DNA of 7,036 nt from Oscillospiraceae bacterium (GTDB taxonomy: Bacteria; Bacillota_A; Clostridia; Saccharofermentanales; Saccharofermentanaceae). Under the pieces are notes generated by a model that saw nothing but the letters and a program-made list of their open reading frames with translations, had not been told where the DNA came from and did not search any database. The position numbers were made by a program, and so were the translations under genes. The stretch lies in assembly GCA_902803365.1 (NCBI GenBank), contig CADCPU010000365.1, forward strand, positions 1 through 7,036, read 5' to 3'. This document shows positions 1-5,524 of the stretch, one piece after another (the first letter of the stretch is position 1; every line of letters starts with the position of its first letter).

Positions 1-51
1 AAATCCCCACGTAAGAGAATCTCCAAAGCAAAGTATCCTGCGGCGTTCCAT
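1..51 (-). CDS. SGNH/GDSL-family hydrolase, N-terminal fragment (runs off left edge)
   Basis: Seventeen in-frame codons read leftwards from an ATG at 49-51 to the window edge and translate to MERRRILCFGDSLTWGF. The ILCFGDSLTWG stretch is block I of SGNH/GDSL esterases, and its serine (residue 12) would be the catalytic nucleophile. The start is supported by a GGAGG ribosome binding site at 59-63, seven bases upstream, and by a promoter at 75-103. Members of the family are esterases or acetyl-esterases of about 200 residues. No secretion signal precedes the motif, so the product is probably cytoplasmic. The nearby GH10 xylanase makes removal of acetyl groups from imported xylo-oligosaccharides a possible role, but that is only an inference from context. 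The rest of the gene, including the Asp-His of the triad, is outside the window. Confidence 0.8.
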   Translation of the reverse strand, partial: MERRRILCFGDSLTWGF

Positions 52-74
52 ATTCAGTCCTCCGTTTTTTATTG

Positions 75-103
75 ATTCTACAATAAGCATAGAGTATAGA
101 CAA
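75..103 (-). promoter_or_regulatory. Promoter of the SGNH hydrolase gene
   Basis: On the minus strand TTGTCT (98-103) and TAGAAT (75-80) are separated by exactly 17 bases, a good sigma-A layout. It lies wholly between the antitoxin stop and the hydrolase ribosome binding site, so the hydrolase can be transcribed independently of the toxin-antitoxin operon. Seven-base inverted arms, AAGCATA (85-91) and TATGCTT (112-118), overlap it and could be a weak terminator or an operator. Prediction from sequence only. Confidence 0.5.
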
Positions 104-117
104 ACAGAGGGTATGCT

Positions 118-414
118 TTATTGTGCTGCTATCTCATCATCAATGAAATCAATATACAGGTGCTTACCCATTGCTTGAGCAAGTCTATTAAGAGTTCTGA
201 TCGAAGGATTAGCATTTCCGTTCTCAAGCCTGCTGATATCTGCCTGTGATATACCGGAGCGTGCAGAAAGATCCTGCTGAGTCAATCCTTCTGAATTACG
301 CGCTTTGATCAAGGCCTTCATGATCGCATATTCAGGTTCAAGTGCATCATATTCCTTACGGAAATCTGCATCTCGAAGCTGCTTGTCTAAGTATCTCTCA
401 AAATCGTCTTTCAT
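118..414 (-). CDS. HigA-like XRE-family antitoxin
   Basis: A 98-residue protein with an N-terminal helical segment (about 1-40) and a Cro/C1-type helix-turn-helix at about 44-66 (LTQQDLSARSGISQADISRLENG region). The DISRLENG signature of the recognition helix is clear. The C-terminal tail is acidic (YIDFIDDEIAAQ). In type II systems of the HigBA/RelBE class the antitoxin binds and neutralises the toxin through one part and represses the operon through the HTH. It starts three bases after the toxin stop codon, with an AGAGGGG ribosome binding site inside the end of the toxin gene (about 423-429), so the two are co-transcribed and probably translationally coupled. The length is normal for the family and nothing looks broken. 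An isolated XRE regulator is the alternative, but the neighbouring toxin makes that unlikely. Confidence 0.9.
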   Translation of the reverse strand: MKDDFERYLDKQLRDADFRKEYDALEPEYAIMKALIKARNSEGLTQQDLSARSGISQADISRLENGNANPSIRTLNRLAQAMGKHLYIDFIDDEIAAQ

Positions 415-417
415 ATT

Positions 418-774
418 TTATATCCCCTCTCTGCTAAGATAATCCGCTCTATATCGTTTTGCTCTTTCAATCTCTTTTCTTGGAGTCTTTGGAGTTTTCT
501 TAACAAACCCATTAGTAAGTACTATTCTCTTATCTACGACAAAAAAATATAAAATTCGGGTAATATCTGAACCTAGCTTTGCACGCAACTCAAATATTCC
601 ATCCTCTAACTCTTCAGAATATGGCATTCGAGTCATATGCCCGAATTCTTTCACCATTCTGATAGATAACAACATTTTGGCTCTCATCTTAACATTAAGA
701 GAATCCAAAAAATCCTCAACCGGTTTATCACCGGATGTAGTTTCATAAAATATAATCTCAAAATTATGTTGCAT
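418..774 (-). CDS. HigB-like (RelE-superfamily, Gp49 type) toxin
   Basis: A 118-residue protein if started at the ATG at 772-774. That start has AGGAGG at 779-784 just upstream. The ATG at 798 would add eight residues and would place this ribosome binding site inside the gene, so it is less likely. The sequence follows the phage-derived Gp49-like/HigB pattern: FYET..GDKPVEDFLDSL at the N-terminus, FELR at 61-64, RILYFF at 73-78, and the hallmark VLTNGFVKKTPKTP at 85-98, followed by EIERAKRYRADY. Relatives are ribosome-associated mRNA endonucleases that stop growth when the antitoxin is lost. The toxin-first gene order is typical of higBA and unlike relBE. No frameshift or missing core segment is seen, so the toxin is probably active. 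Confidence 0.9.
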   Translation of the reverse strand: MQHNFEIIFYETTSGDKPVEDFLDSLNVKMRAKMLLSIRMVKEFGHMTRMPYSEELEDGIFELRAKLGSDITRILYFFVVDKRIVLTNGFVKKTPKTPRKEIERAKRYRADYLSREGI

Positions 775-823
775 TATGCCTCCTCTGCACGAAAACATAA
801 TACATTCAAAGACTTACACCGAC

Positions 824-852
824 ATTATATGCTATATATCACATATTGTAAA
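824..852 (-). promoter_or_regulatory. Promoter and candidate operator of the toxin-antitoxin operon
   Basis: On the minus strand TTTACA (847-852) and TATAAT (824-829) are 17 bases apart, a near-consensus sigma-A promoter about 50 bases upstream of the toxin start. The spacer carries the inverted repeat ATATG (827-831), ten bases, CATAT (842-846), which overlaps the -10 box. This is where an autorepressing HigA-type antitoxin would be expected to bind. The promoter is well supported by the sequence; the operator role is inferred. Confidence 0.65.
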
Positions 853-896
853 GCACTCTCATTGATCTCTTAACCTTATTCCGCGTCTATCTTTTA

Positions 897-940
897 TGAC
901 AACCACACATTATTTACTGTAAAAGTATGTGTGGTTGTCA
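897..940. repeat. Perfect 14-bp-arm inverted repeat in the xylanase/toxin-antitoxin gap
   Basis: TGACAACCACACAT (897-910) and its exact reverse complement (927-940) flank a 16-base centre. That centre contains a second nested palindrome, TTTAC-T-GTAAA (913-923). As RNA from either strand this is a long, very stable hairpin. Neither side has a T run, so it is a poor intrinsic terminator. It lies downstream of the xylanase and just upstream of the toxin-antitoxin promoter. It could be an mRNA 3'-end stabiliser, a protein-binding site, or a small dispersed (REP or MITE-like) repeat. A single copy in this window cannot decide. Confidence 0.75.
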
Positions 941-973
941 GGTCGAAGACAAGGATCAGAACCGTTACCAATT

Positions 974-1014
974 GAAACGCCCCCTTCGGGAGTCGATCCT
1001 GAAGAGGGCATTTC
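974..1014 (-). terminator. Hairpin in the xylanase 3' untranslated region, possible terminator
   Basis: In minus-strand RNA, bases 1014-1001 pair with 987-974 to give a continuous 14-bp stem (GAAAUGCCCUCUUC with GAAGGGGGCGUUUC) around a 13-base loop. It is flanked by A-rich and U-containing sequence. Two of the pairs are G.U, and in plus-strand RNA they become C/A mismatches, so the structure belongs to the xylanase-sense transcript. It starts about 50 bases after the xylanase stop codon. The U tract is short (GUUUCAAU), so termination may be inefficient. A smaller hairpin, GATAAGG (1037-1043) with CCTTATC (1057-1063), lies between it and the stop codon. Confidence 0.5.
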
Positions 1015-1064
1015 CGTTATTGTATATCTGTTTCCTGATAAGGGGCCTTACCAAAGCCTTATCT

Positions 1065-3650
1065 TCATTCTACGAGCTTGGCTGTACCGAATACCTCAGG
1101 GTTCATGTAACCTGAACCTGTATTGTCAGCCCAGCTGATCGTGCCTGAACGTGCGCCATCGGCATTTGCATCGTTTACCTGTAATTCAAGTCCGATGGAT
1201 GTCTCGCCTGCTGCAGGCTTGATGTCTGTCCACTTGAAAGATGCTTCTACAATGTAGCCGTCATCTGTCTTAACAGCTGCAGACTTCATATTCTCTTCGA
1301 GGCACTTCTCGCCGTTGAAGCTCAAGAAGTTCTCGTAGCTGATACGATACTGCTTGTCGTCAGGCTCATATGCGCCTGCCTTGCTGCAGTTCTCATCGAT
1401 GAATACCTCGATGGAATCCTGCTCCCAAGCATTCTCGTTATCGTTGTTCAAAACGCCGTCCTTAACTGTGAAGAGGACATAGAGGTTGTCTTCATCCCAG
1501 AGGATCTTGGCTGTGGATGTGCACTCAGCACCGAGCTTGATGTCGAGCTTAACGTCTTCTGCGTCTGCCCATGCATCGTCAACTTCACCGTCAACAGTGA
1601 TCGTGCCCTTCTTGACTTCCATCTCAGGACGCTCGATCTTTGTATCGAAGTCGAGATCTGAAGGATCAACGAAAGCCCAGTAAGAAGGCTTTGCCTGATA
1701 GTTGCCGTCGAAGAGGAGCGGATACTGTGTAGCTGCGCCATTAGCACCGCCGCCTACATTGCTCTGTGTCTGGAGCCAGGAGTTAGTATCGATAACACCC
1801 CAGACAGTGATACCGGATACGTTGATGCCGTCCTCAGCATTGAGAGTCTTCATCAACTCGTAGATCTGATTGTAGTAAACGGCCTGTCTGTTGTACTCGT
1901 CTGCGAGAGCCTCATCGGAACCGTCGTAAAGTGCGCTGTTCTTAACGTCGAGCTCTGTGAGCATGATCTTGTCTACGACCTTCGCATACTCTCTTGCGCA
2001 AGCCTCGATCTGTGAGATCGAAGGAGCATTTACAGTGTAGTGACCCTGCATACCGAAGCCGTCGATACGTGTGCCTTCAGCAGCCTTAACAGCCTCGATG
2101 AGTTCGCAGATGCCCTTGCACTTGTTTGCATTGCACTCGTTGTAGTCGTTGTAGTAGAGCTCGAGCGAAGCAGGTGCATACTTGTTGGCGAACTTGAAAG
2201 CATTGATGATGAACTCGTTGCTCTCATATACCTTCCACCAGGAAGACTTGCTGCCGTGTGTGGAATCTGTAAGCTGGTCGGAACCTGCTTCTTCGTGTGT
2301 TCTGTATGTATTTGTTGCATCACTGATAGCTTCGTTTACAACGTCCCATCCGTAGAAGAGATCCTTGTACTTGCTGTCTTCGCCCGTGTAGTACTCGAGC
2401 ATGGACTTGATGTACCACTCGAGACGCTTGTTCATCTCGTCCTTGGATACATAATCCTTAGATGCGTCGTAATCTTCGTGGAAGAACCACTCAGGTGTCT
2501 GTGAGTGCCATACGAGAACGTGGCCTCTTACCTTGATCTGCTTGTCAGGATTTGCCTCATTCCATTCAAGGAACTTATCGAGGAGCTTGTCTGCTCTAGA
2601 GTGATCGAGAGTAGGAACAGTGATCGTCTCGCCGTTCAGTTCTTCTTCATGGAGGCTGCCCTCAGCGTATGCTGCGTTGTTATAACCGAACATACAGTCA
2701 GGCTTGAGTTCGTTACCGAGTGTAACAGCATTGAAGTGCTTCTCAACGAGCTCGAAAAGAACTTCGTCAGCAACCTCGGAACCTGTTACGGATGTACCGA
2801 TGAAAGCACCTTCGCCAAGTCCGTCAGCACTTGCGACTACATCGCGAAGAGCAGTAATATCCTGCTGGATCTCCTTAGGCTGACTTGCAGCTGCGAGAGC
2901 TTCAGGATCTGCATCAGGGATGAGCTTAAATGCTGCTACATAATACTTACCCTTAACACAGTCACCGTTACCGTAGTCAGTACCCTGCTCGATAACACGT
3001 ACAACGGCCTTATCGAGAGAGCCGCTCCACTTCGGCGTGAATGTACCGCAGAATCTCGTCCATACACCCGGCTCGAGAACCTGATCGCAGAGACCGTCGA
3101 TCTCAGCTGAATAAGAACCGAGATATGTCGTCTCGCCGTTAACCGTCATATAAGGTGCGAAGTTTACCGTACGCTGATCGGCAGGAGCACCTTCGTAGTC
3201 AGAAGAGAGCTTTACCCAGAAATCATAGGTATATGTAATACCGTTGATGAGGTCATCCGTTACGTCCTGTGCAAGACAGTCGTAAGGGGATGCCGTAGCA
3301 GGGTCTCTGTCGACCAACGCATAGTTCGTGTAATTGGTCAAAGCTTCGTTTGCGTCATTGCCGATAACGATCTTGGAACTTCCGACGTCGCCACTCCACA
3401 TGCTGACATCGTCTTCCTCGAAGTTCGGGTTCTCAATGACATTGAATTCGTCGCTGATGACTTCAACCGGCGGCGGTGGTAAAGACCATTCTTCTTCCGT
3501 GGTCGTAGCCTCGGTCTCCTCGGATACCGTTGTCGTGGTTTCCTCGGAAGCATCAGTCGATTTTGTGTCTTTGGAGCATCCTGCTACCGCTGCTGTGACC
3601 ATAACAACAGCGACGACAGCGCTCGCGACACTTCGCCAATTCTTTTTCAT
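1065..3650 (-). CDS. Lipid-anchored modular endo-1,4-beta-xylanase (CBM22-GH10-CBM9)
   Basis: An 861-residue secreted enzyme that should cleave internal beta-1,4 linkages of xylan with retention of configuration. The ATG at 3648-3650 is chosen because GGAGG sits just upstream; an in-frame ATG ten codons earlier has no such site. Residues 1-25 form a lipoprotein signal ending in VAGC, with Cys25 as the lipidation site, so the enzyme is tethered outside the membrane. A Thr/Ser/Glu-rich linker follows (26-60), then a CBM22-like beta-sandwich (about 65-245), a GH10 barrel (about 275-665) and a CBM9-like domain (about 680-861). In the barrel, WDVVNEA gives the acid/base Glu440, LTELDVK gives the nucleophile Glu566, and WHSQTPEW (381-388) and VWGVIDTNSW are typical GH10 blocks. 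All key residues are present. It appears to be a single-gene transcript with its own promoter and 3' hairpins. Confidence 0.96.
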   Translation of the reverse strand: MKKNWRSVASAVVAVVMVTAAVAGCSKDTKSTDASEETTTTVSEETEATTTEEEWSLPPPPVEVISDEFNVIENPNFEEDDVSMWSGDVGSSKIVIGNDANEALTNYTNYALVDRDPATASPYDCLAQDVTDDLINGITYTYDFWVKLSSDYEGAPADQRTVNFAPYMTVNGETTYLGSYSAEIDGLCDQVLEPGVWTRFCGTFTPKWSGSLDKAVVRVIEQGTDYGNGDCVKGKYYVAAFKLIPDADPEALAAASQPKEIQQDITALRDVVASADGLGEGAFIGTSVTGSEVADEVLFELVEKHFNAVTLGNELKPDCMFGYNNAAYAEGSLHEEELNGETITVPTLDHSRADKLLDKFLEWNEANPDKQIKVRGHVLVWHSQTPEWFFHEDYDASKDYVSKDEMNKRLEWYIKSMLEYYTGEDSKYKDLFYGWDVVNEAISDATNTYRTHEEAGSDQLTDSTHGSKSSWWKVYESNEFIINAFKFANKYAPASLELYYNDYNECNANKCKGICELIEAVKAAEGTRIDGFGMQGHYTVNAPSISQIEACAREYAKVVDKIMLTELDVKNSALYDGSDEALADEYNRQAVYYNQIYELMKTLNAEDGINVSGITVWGVIDTNSWLQTQSNVGGGANGAATQYPLLFDGNYQAKPSYWAFVDPSDLDFDTKIERPEMEVKKGTITVDGEVDDAWADAEDVKLDIKLGAECTSTAKILWDEDNLYVLFTVKDGVLNNDNENAWEQDSIEVFIDENCSKAGAYEPDDKQYRISYENFLSFNGEKCLEENMKSAAVKTDDGYIVEASFKWTDIKPAAGETSIGLELQVNDANADGARSGTISWADNTGSGYMNPEVFGTAKLVE

Positions 3651-3676
3651 AGTTCCCTCCGTTAAAGTTATATTTG

Positions 3677-3693
3677 TCACCTTTCAAAGGTGA
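3677..3693. promoter_or_regulatory. Palindrome at the xylanase transcription start, candidate operator
   Basis: TCACCTTT-C-AAAGGTGA is a perfect palindrome of eight-base arms around one central base. It begins nine bases after the -10 box (3702-3707), so it would cover roughly +2 to +18 of the xylanase transcript and end before the ribosome binding site. A repressor bound there would block initiation, as LacI-, GntR- or ROK-type regulators do at sugar-utilisation genes. It could also form a short hairpin in the leader mRNA. The symmetry is seen directly; the regulator is unknown. Confidence 0.55.
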
Positions 3694-3701
3694 AACCAAC
3701 A

Positions 3702-3728
3702 ATTATATAAGACATCTTTTTGTGTCAT
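3702..3728 (-). promoter_or_regulatory. Promoter of the xylanase gene
   Basis: On the minus strand a consensus TATAAT (3702-3707) is preceded by ATGACA (3723-3728), with a 15-base spacer. An overlapping TTATGA gives a 17-base spacer but a poorer -35. The A-rich spacer and upstream A/T runs (to about 3780) are consistent with promoter DNA. The predicted start near 3695 leaves a leader of about 45 bases containing the palindrome and the GGAGG site. Confidence 0.55.
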
Positions 3729-3830
3729 AAAGATACGGACAAATTCTAGAAAAAAGTGGGTGATTTATGGTTTTTTCGAAGCGTAACGTTTCGTCACTTA
3801 ATCACGGTTAATTCTTTTAGGGCGCACTGA

Positions 3831-4004
3831 TCACATCTGATGACGAACGGTCTTATATTCGTCTCCGTCGCGATAGTAAGGGCAATTGGCGTACTTCTTA
3901 AACATCATACGTTCCATATCGTCCTCATCTATGTTCGCTTCGCAGAAATACTCTCCCGCGTACTCATCATAATCGTAAAATGCACATGAATCACATTGTG
4001 ACAT
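3831..4004 (-). CDS. Small Cys-rich protein (57 aa), DUF6472-like
   Basis: A 57-residue acidic protein beginning MSQCDSCAFYDYDEYAG and ending in KTVRHQM. It has four cysteines: a CxxC pair (C4, C7) and two single cysteines (C21, C41, the latter in NCPYYRDGDEY). The spacing suggests a small metal-binding fold, though no metal can be assigned from sequence. I recall similar short Clostridia proteins with a C..C-FY-YDE start and a CPYYR.GDEYK end, annotated as an uncharacterised domain (DUF6472); that name is from memory. Its ATG overlaps the upstream flavoprotein stop by one base (TGATG), so translation is probably coupled, and the two products may act together. No separate ribosome binding site is evident and no clear terminator follows. 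The function is unknown. Confidence 0.8.
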   Translation of the reverse strand: MSQCDSCAFYDYDEYAGEYFCEANIDEDDMERMMFKKYANCPYYRDGDEYKTVRHQM

Positions 4005-4399
4005 CAGAGGATATATTCTCCTTCACCCATTACCTGAATATCTCTTGCAACAGCATCCTCGATGTGGAACATCATCATCTTGTTGCCTGTCTGCTCGTTA
4101 TAGATAGCCTTAAGGTGCGGAGCAGCTTCCAAAGCGGCATTGGCATACTTCTCATCTGTCTCGAAAACAGCCTTGCCGGTATAACGGAGCCAGTGTCCGT
4201 CCTGCTTTGAAGCAACGATCTCAACCTTAGGGTTCTTGACCATCTGCTTATAGACTTCCTTAAAATCGCCTACACCGAAAAGGATCTTGCCGTCAACTTC
4301 CATGTGAAGTCCCAAAGGCCTTACCTTCGGCTGATCTCCGTCAACAGTAGCAAGGAAGAATACTCCTGCCTCATTCAAAAAATCATTGATCTTACTCAT
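4004..4399 (-). CDS. Pyridoxamine 5'-phosphate oxidase-like flavoprotein
   Basis: A 131-residue protein of the small split-barrel FMN-binding type. The start FFLATVDGDQPKVRPLG (14-30) is the typical first beta strands and phosphate-contact segment of the PNPOx-like superfamily. FGVGDFKEVYKQMVKNPKVEI (41-61) and the WLRYTGKAVFE strand (70-80) continue the pattern, and the tail FHIEDAVARDIQVMGEGEYIL fits the last strands. Relatives include NimA-like nitroimidazole reductases and other dimeric cytoplasmic FMN proteins. The length is far short of true PdxH, so vitamin B6 synthesis is unlikely and the substrate cannot be assigned. The ATG at 4397-4399 has AGGAGG at 4407-4412. It heads a two-gene unit with the Cys-rich small protein. 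Confidence 0.88.
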   Translation of the reverse strand: MSKINDFLNEAGVFFLATVDGDQPKVRPLGLHMEVDGKILFGVGDFKEVYKQMVKNPKVEIVASKQDGHWLRYTGKAVFETDEKYANAALEAAPHLKAIYNEQTGNKMMMFHIEDAVARDIQVMGEGEYIL

Positions 4400-4553
4400 A
4401 TTGTTTCCTCCTAAAACTTCTTACCTGAATATTTTAACATTATGTCGTATATCAGGGTTAACAAAGACGAACGGAAGATTTCGTGAAATGAGCATAAATG
4501 ACTAAGAATCGTTCTGGATTTGAAACTGCCTAAACAATACCACAATCATTTTG

Positions 4554-4583
4554 TTGTCCATAACGATCCTATTCTGATATAAT
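4554..4583 (+). promoter_or_regulatory. Extended -10 promoter of the T7SS effector operon
   Basis: TTGTCC (4554-4559) and TATAAT (4578-4583) are 18 bases apart, and the TG at 4575-4576 gives an extended -10 element (TGATATAAT). Transcription would start near 4590, leaving a leader of about 45 bases. That leader carries a small hairpin with an ultrastable C(UUCG)G tetraloop (GCAC-TTCG-GTGC, 4599-4610) just ahead of the AAGGAAG ribosome binding site. The divergent flavoprotein gene lies upstream on the other strand; I found no convincing promoter for it in 4400-4550. Confidence 0.6.
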
Positions 4584-4633
4584 CTTCCTCGGGAAAACGC
4601 ACTTCGGTGCAATTATTAAGGAAGATTTATAAA

Positions 4634-4897
4634 ATGGAAGAAAATGAGAACGGCGTTTCAACCGAGCTCGAATTGGAACGCGAAGTTAAAGAGCGTCTCT
4701 TAACCACGACAAGAGAGGCTAAAGAGCTGTATGATAATGATGTATCCACATATTTGCGTGGATTGGGATTCATTGACGATCATTCCCCTATAACTGCTAA
4801 TTTCAAAGAGAACATACGCAGATTTTTTGCCGTCGACAAAAGCGACGGACAGTTTAATGATGCAATTAATGCAACACAAAGCATATTAAAGGGCTGA
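4634..4897 (+). CDS. Small helical protein, putative T7SS effector partner (87 aa)
   Basis: The ATG at 4634 is preferred because AAGGAAG (4619-4625) lies at ribosome binding distance. The in-frame ATG at 4607 lies inside the leader hairpin and has no site. The protein is highly charged, starts with an acidic Glu-rich helix (about 9-35), and has no signal peptide or membrane segment. A short FFAVD stretch (64-68) fits the FxxxD motif that I recall being reported for LXG-associated targeting proteins, but such a motif can occur by chance. It does not have a WXG motif. It is the first gene of a packed operon, 14 bases before the next, ahead of a large putative effector, so a chaperone or secretion-targeting role is inferred from position. 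I do not recognise the family. Confidence 0.75.
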   Translation: MEENENGVSTELELEREVKERLLTTTREAKELYDNDVSTYLRGLGFIDDHSPITANFKENIRRFFAVDKSDGQFNDAINATQSILKG

Positions 4898-4911
4898 CAA
4901 GGGGGAAGAAC

Positions 4912-5229
4912 ATGGAACCAATAGAACGATTAGAAGAAAACGAGATCAGAAATTTTAAGATGCTGAGCTCCGCAGACGGTATGGGCGGCAAAGCAAAGGA
5001 AGCCATGAGGGCCTATGACAGCCGCTTGGTATCATTCCACTGTAATGATTTCGGAGTCAATGATAATAGTGCGGCCAAGAAAACCATATCCGAACTGAAT
5101 AAACAAATGAGAGCGATCGGCGATGTCATGAGCGATGTCGACTTTATGCTCGACAACCTTATCCACATCATGCAGACGGCGATGCTTGATAAAGAAGACA
5201 GTCTGGCACAAACGATAGCGGAGGACTAA
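4912..5229 (+). CDS. WXG100-like helical protein, putative effector chaperone (105 aa)
   Basis: This 105-residue, Cys-poor, mostly helical protein looks like a two-helix hairpin. Helix 1 spans about 23-43 (GMGGKAKEAMRAYDSRL), a short break follows at FGVNDNSA (47-54), and helix 2 spans about 55-100. The DGMGGKA stretch occupies the place where small T7SS proteins often have the turn or start of a WXG-like helix, but there is no true WXG. FGVND fits FxxxD. The start has a GGGGG-AAG ribosome binding site at 4901-4908. Only four bases separate its stop from the next gene, so the pair is co-translated. Proteins of this size placed directly before LXG toxins (called Lap proteins) bind the toxin's N-terminal helices and help its export. 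That role is inferred here. Confidence 0.75.
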   Translation: MEPIERLEENEIRNFKMLSSADGMGGKAKEAMRAYDSRLVSFHCNDFGVNDNSAAKKTISELNKQMRAIGDVMSDVDFMLDNLIHIMQTAMLDKEDSLAQTIAED

Positions 5230-5233
5230 AGAT

Positions 5234-5500
5234 ATGAGCGACATCACCGATCTGTACCGTGATCTGTATAACATTGATCTGTCTGCTTTTAAGCAGGAAT
5301 GTGCTGCAAACCAGATCACCCAAAAAGCTGAACACCTTTCTTCTTCAGCAGGAGAAGCGATCAACAGGATCAATATGTGTTTGGATTCTTTTAACGAGTA
5401 CTGCCAAAACCTTAATGAGGTCTACAGATCAACGGCAGTTTATCTGGACACAGTCATCGGCAATCTCAATCAATTCGACTCGGATTGCACCATAAATTAA
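5234..5500 (+). CDS. WXG100/Lap-like small helical protein (88 aa)
   Basis: An 88-residue protein that reads as two amphipathic helices (about 3-25 and 30-80). The second carries a regular heptad-like pattern (AEHLSSSAGEAINRINMCLDSFNEY). It resembles the small helical proteins encoded just before LXG effectors (DUF5344 type, from memory). There is no Sec signal, membrane segment or WXG motif. The ribosome binding site GGAGG (5220-5224) lies inside the end of the previous gene, nine bases from the ATG, indicating coupling. The toxin gene starts 24 bases after its stop. The expected job is binding the toxin N-terminal helical region as a chaperone or co-secreted partner. The operon position supports this more strongly than the sequence does. 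Confidence 0.75.
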   Translation: MSDITDLYRDLYNIDLSAFKQECAANQITQKAEHLSSSAGEAINRINMCLDSFNEYCQNLNEVYRSTAVYLDTVIGNLNQFDSDCTIN

Positions 5501-5524
5501 GATATATGACAGGAATGAGTAAAC

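Noticed and set aside
927..1138. Two overlapping plus-strand small open frames (62 and 69 codons)
   Set aside because: Both start inside the right arm of the inverted repeat, run through the hairpin region and into the xylanase 3' end, and have no ribosome binding site or recognisable protein features.
2040..3110. Two long plus-strand open frames (154 and 201 codons) opposite the xylanase
   Set aside because: They lie entirely antisense to a well-conserved GH10/CBM gene, lack convincing ribosome binding sites, and their protein sequences look like reverse readings of its biased codons. They are shadow frames.
3774..3790. Possible hairpin CGAAGCG-TAA-CGTTTCG between the Cys-rich gene and the xylanase promoter, considered as a terminator
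   Set aside because: In the minus-strand transcript the stem has an A/C mismatch and is followed by a run of A, not U, so it is not a terminator for the genes that would need one.
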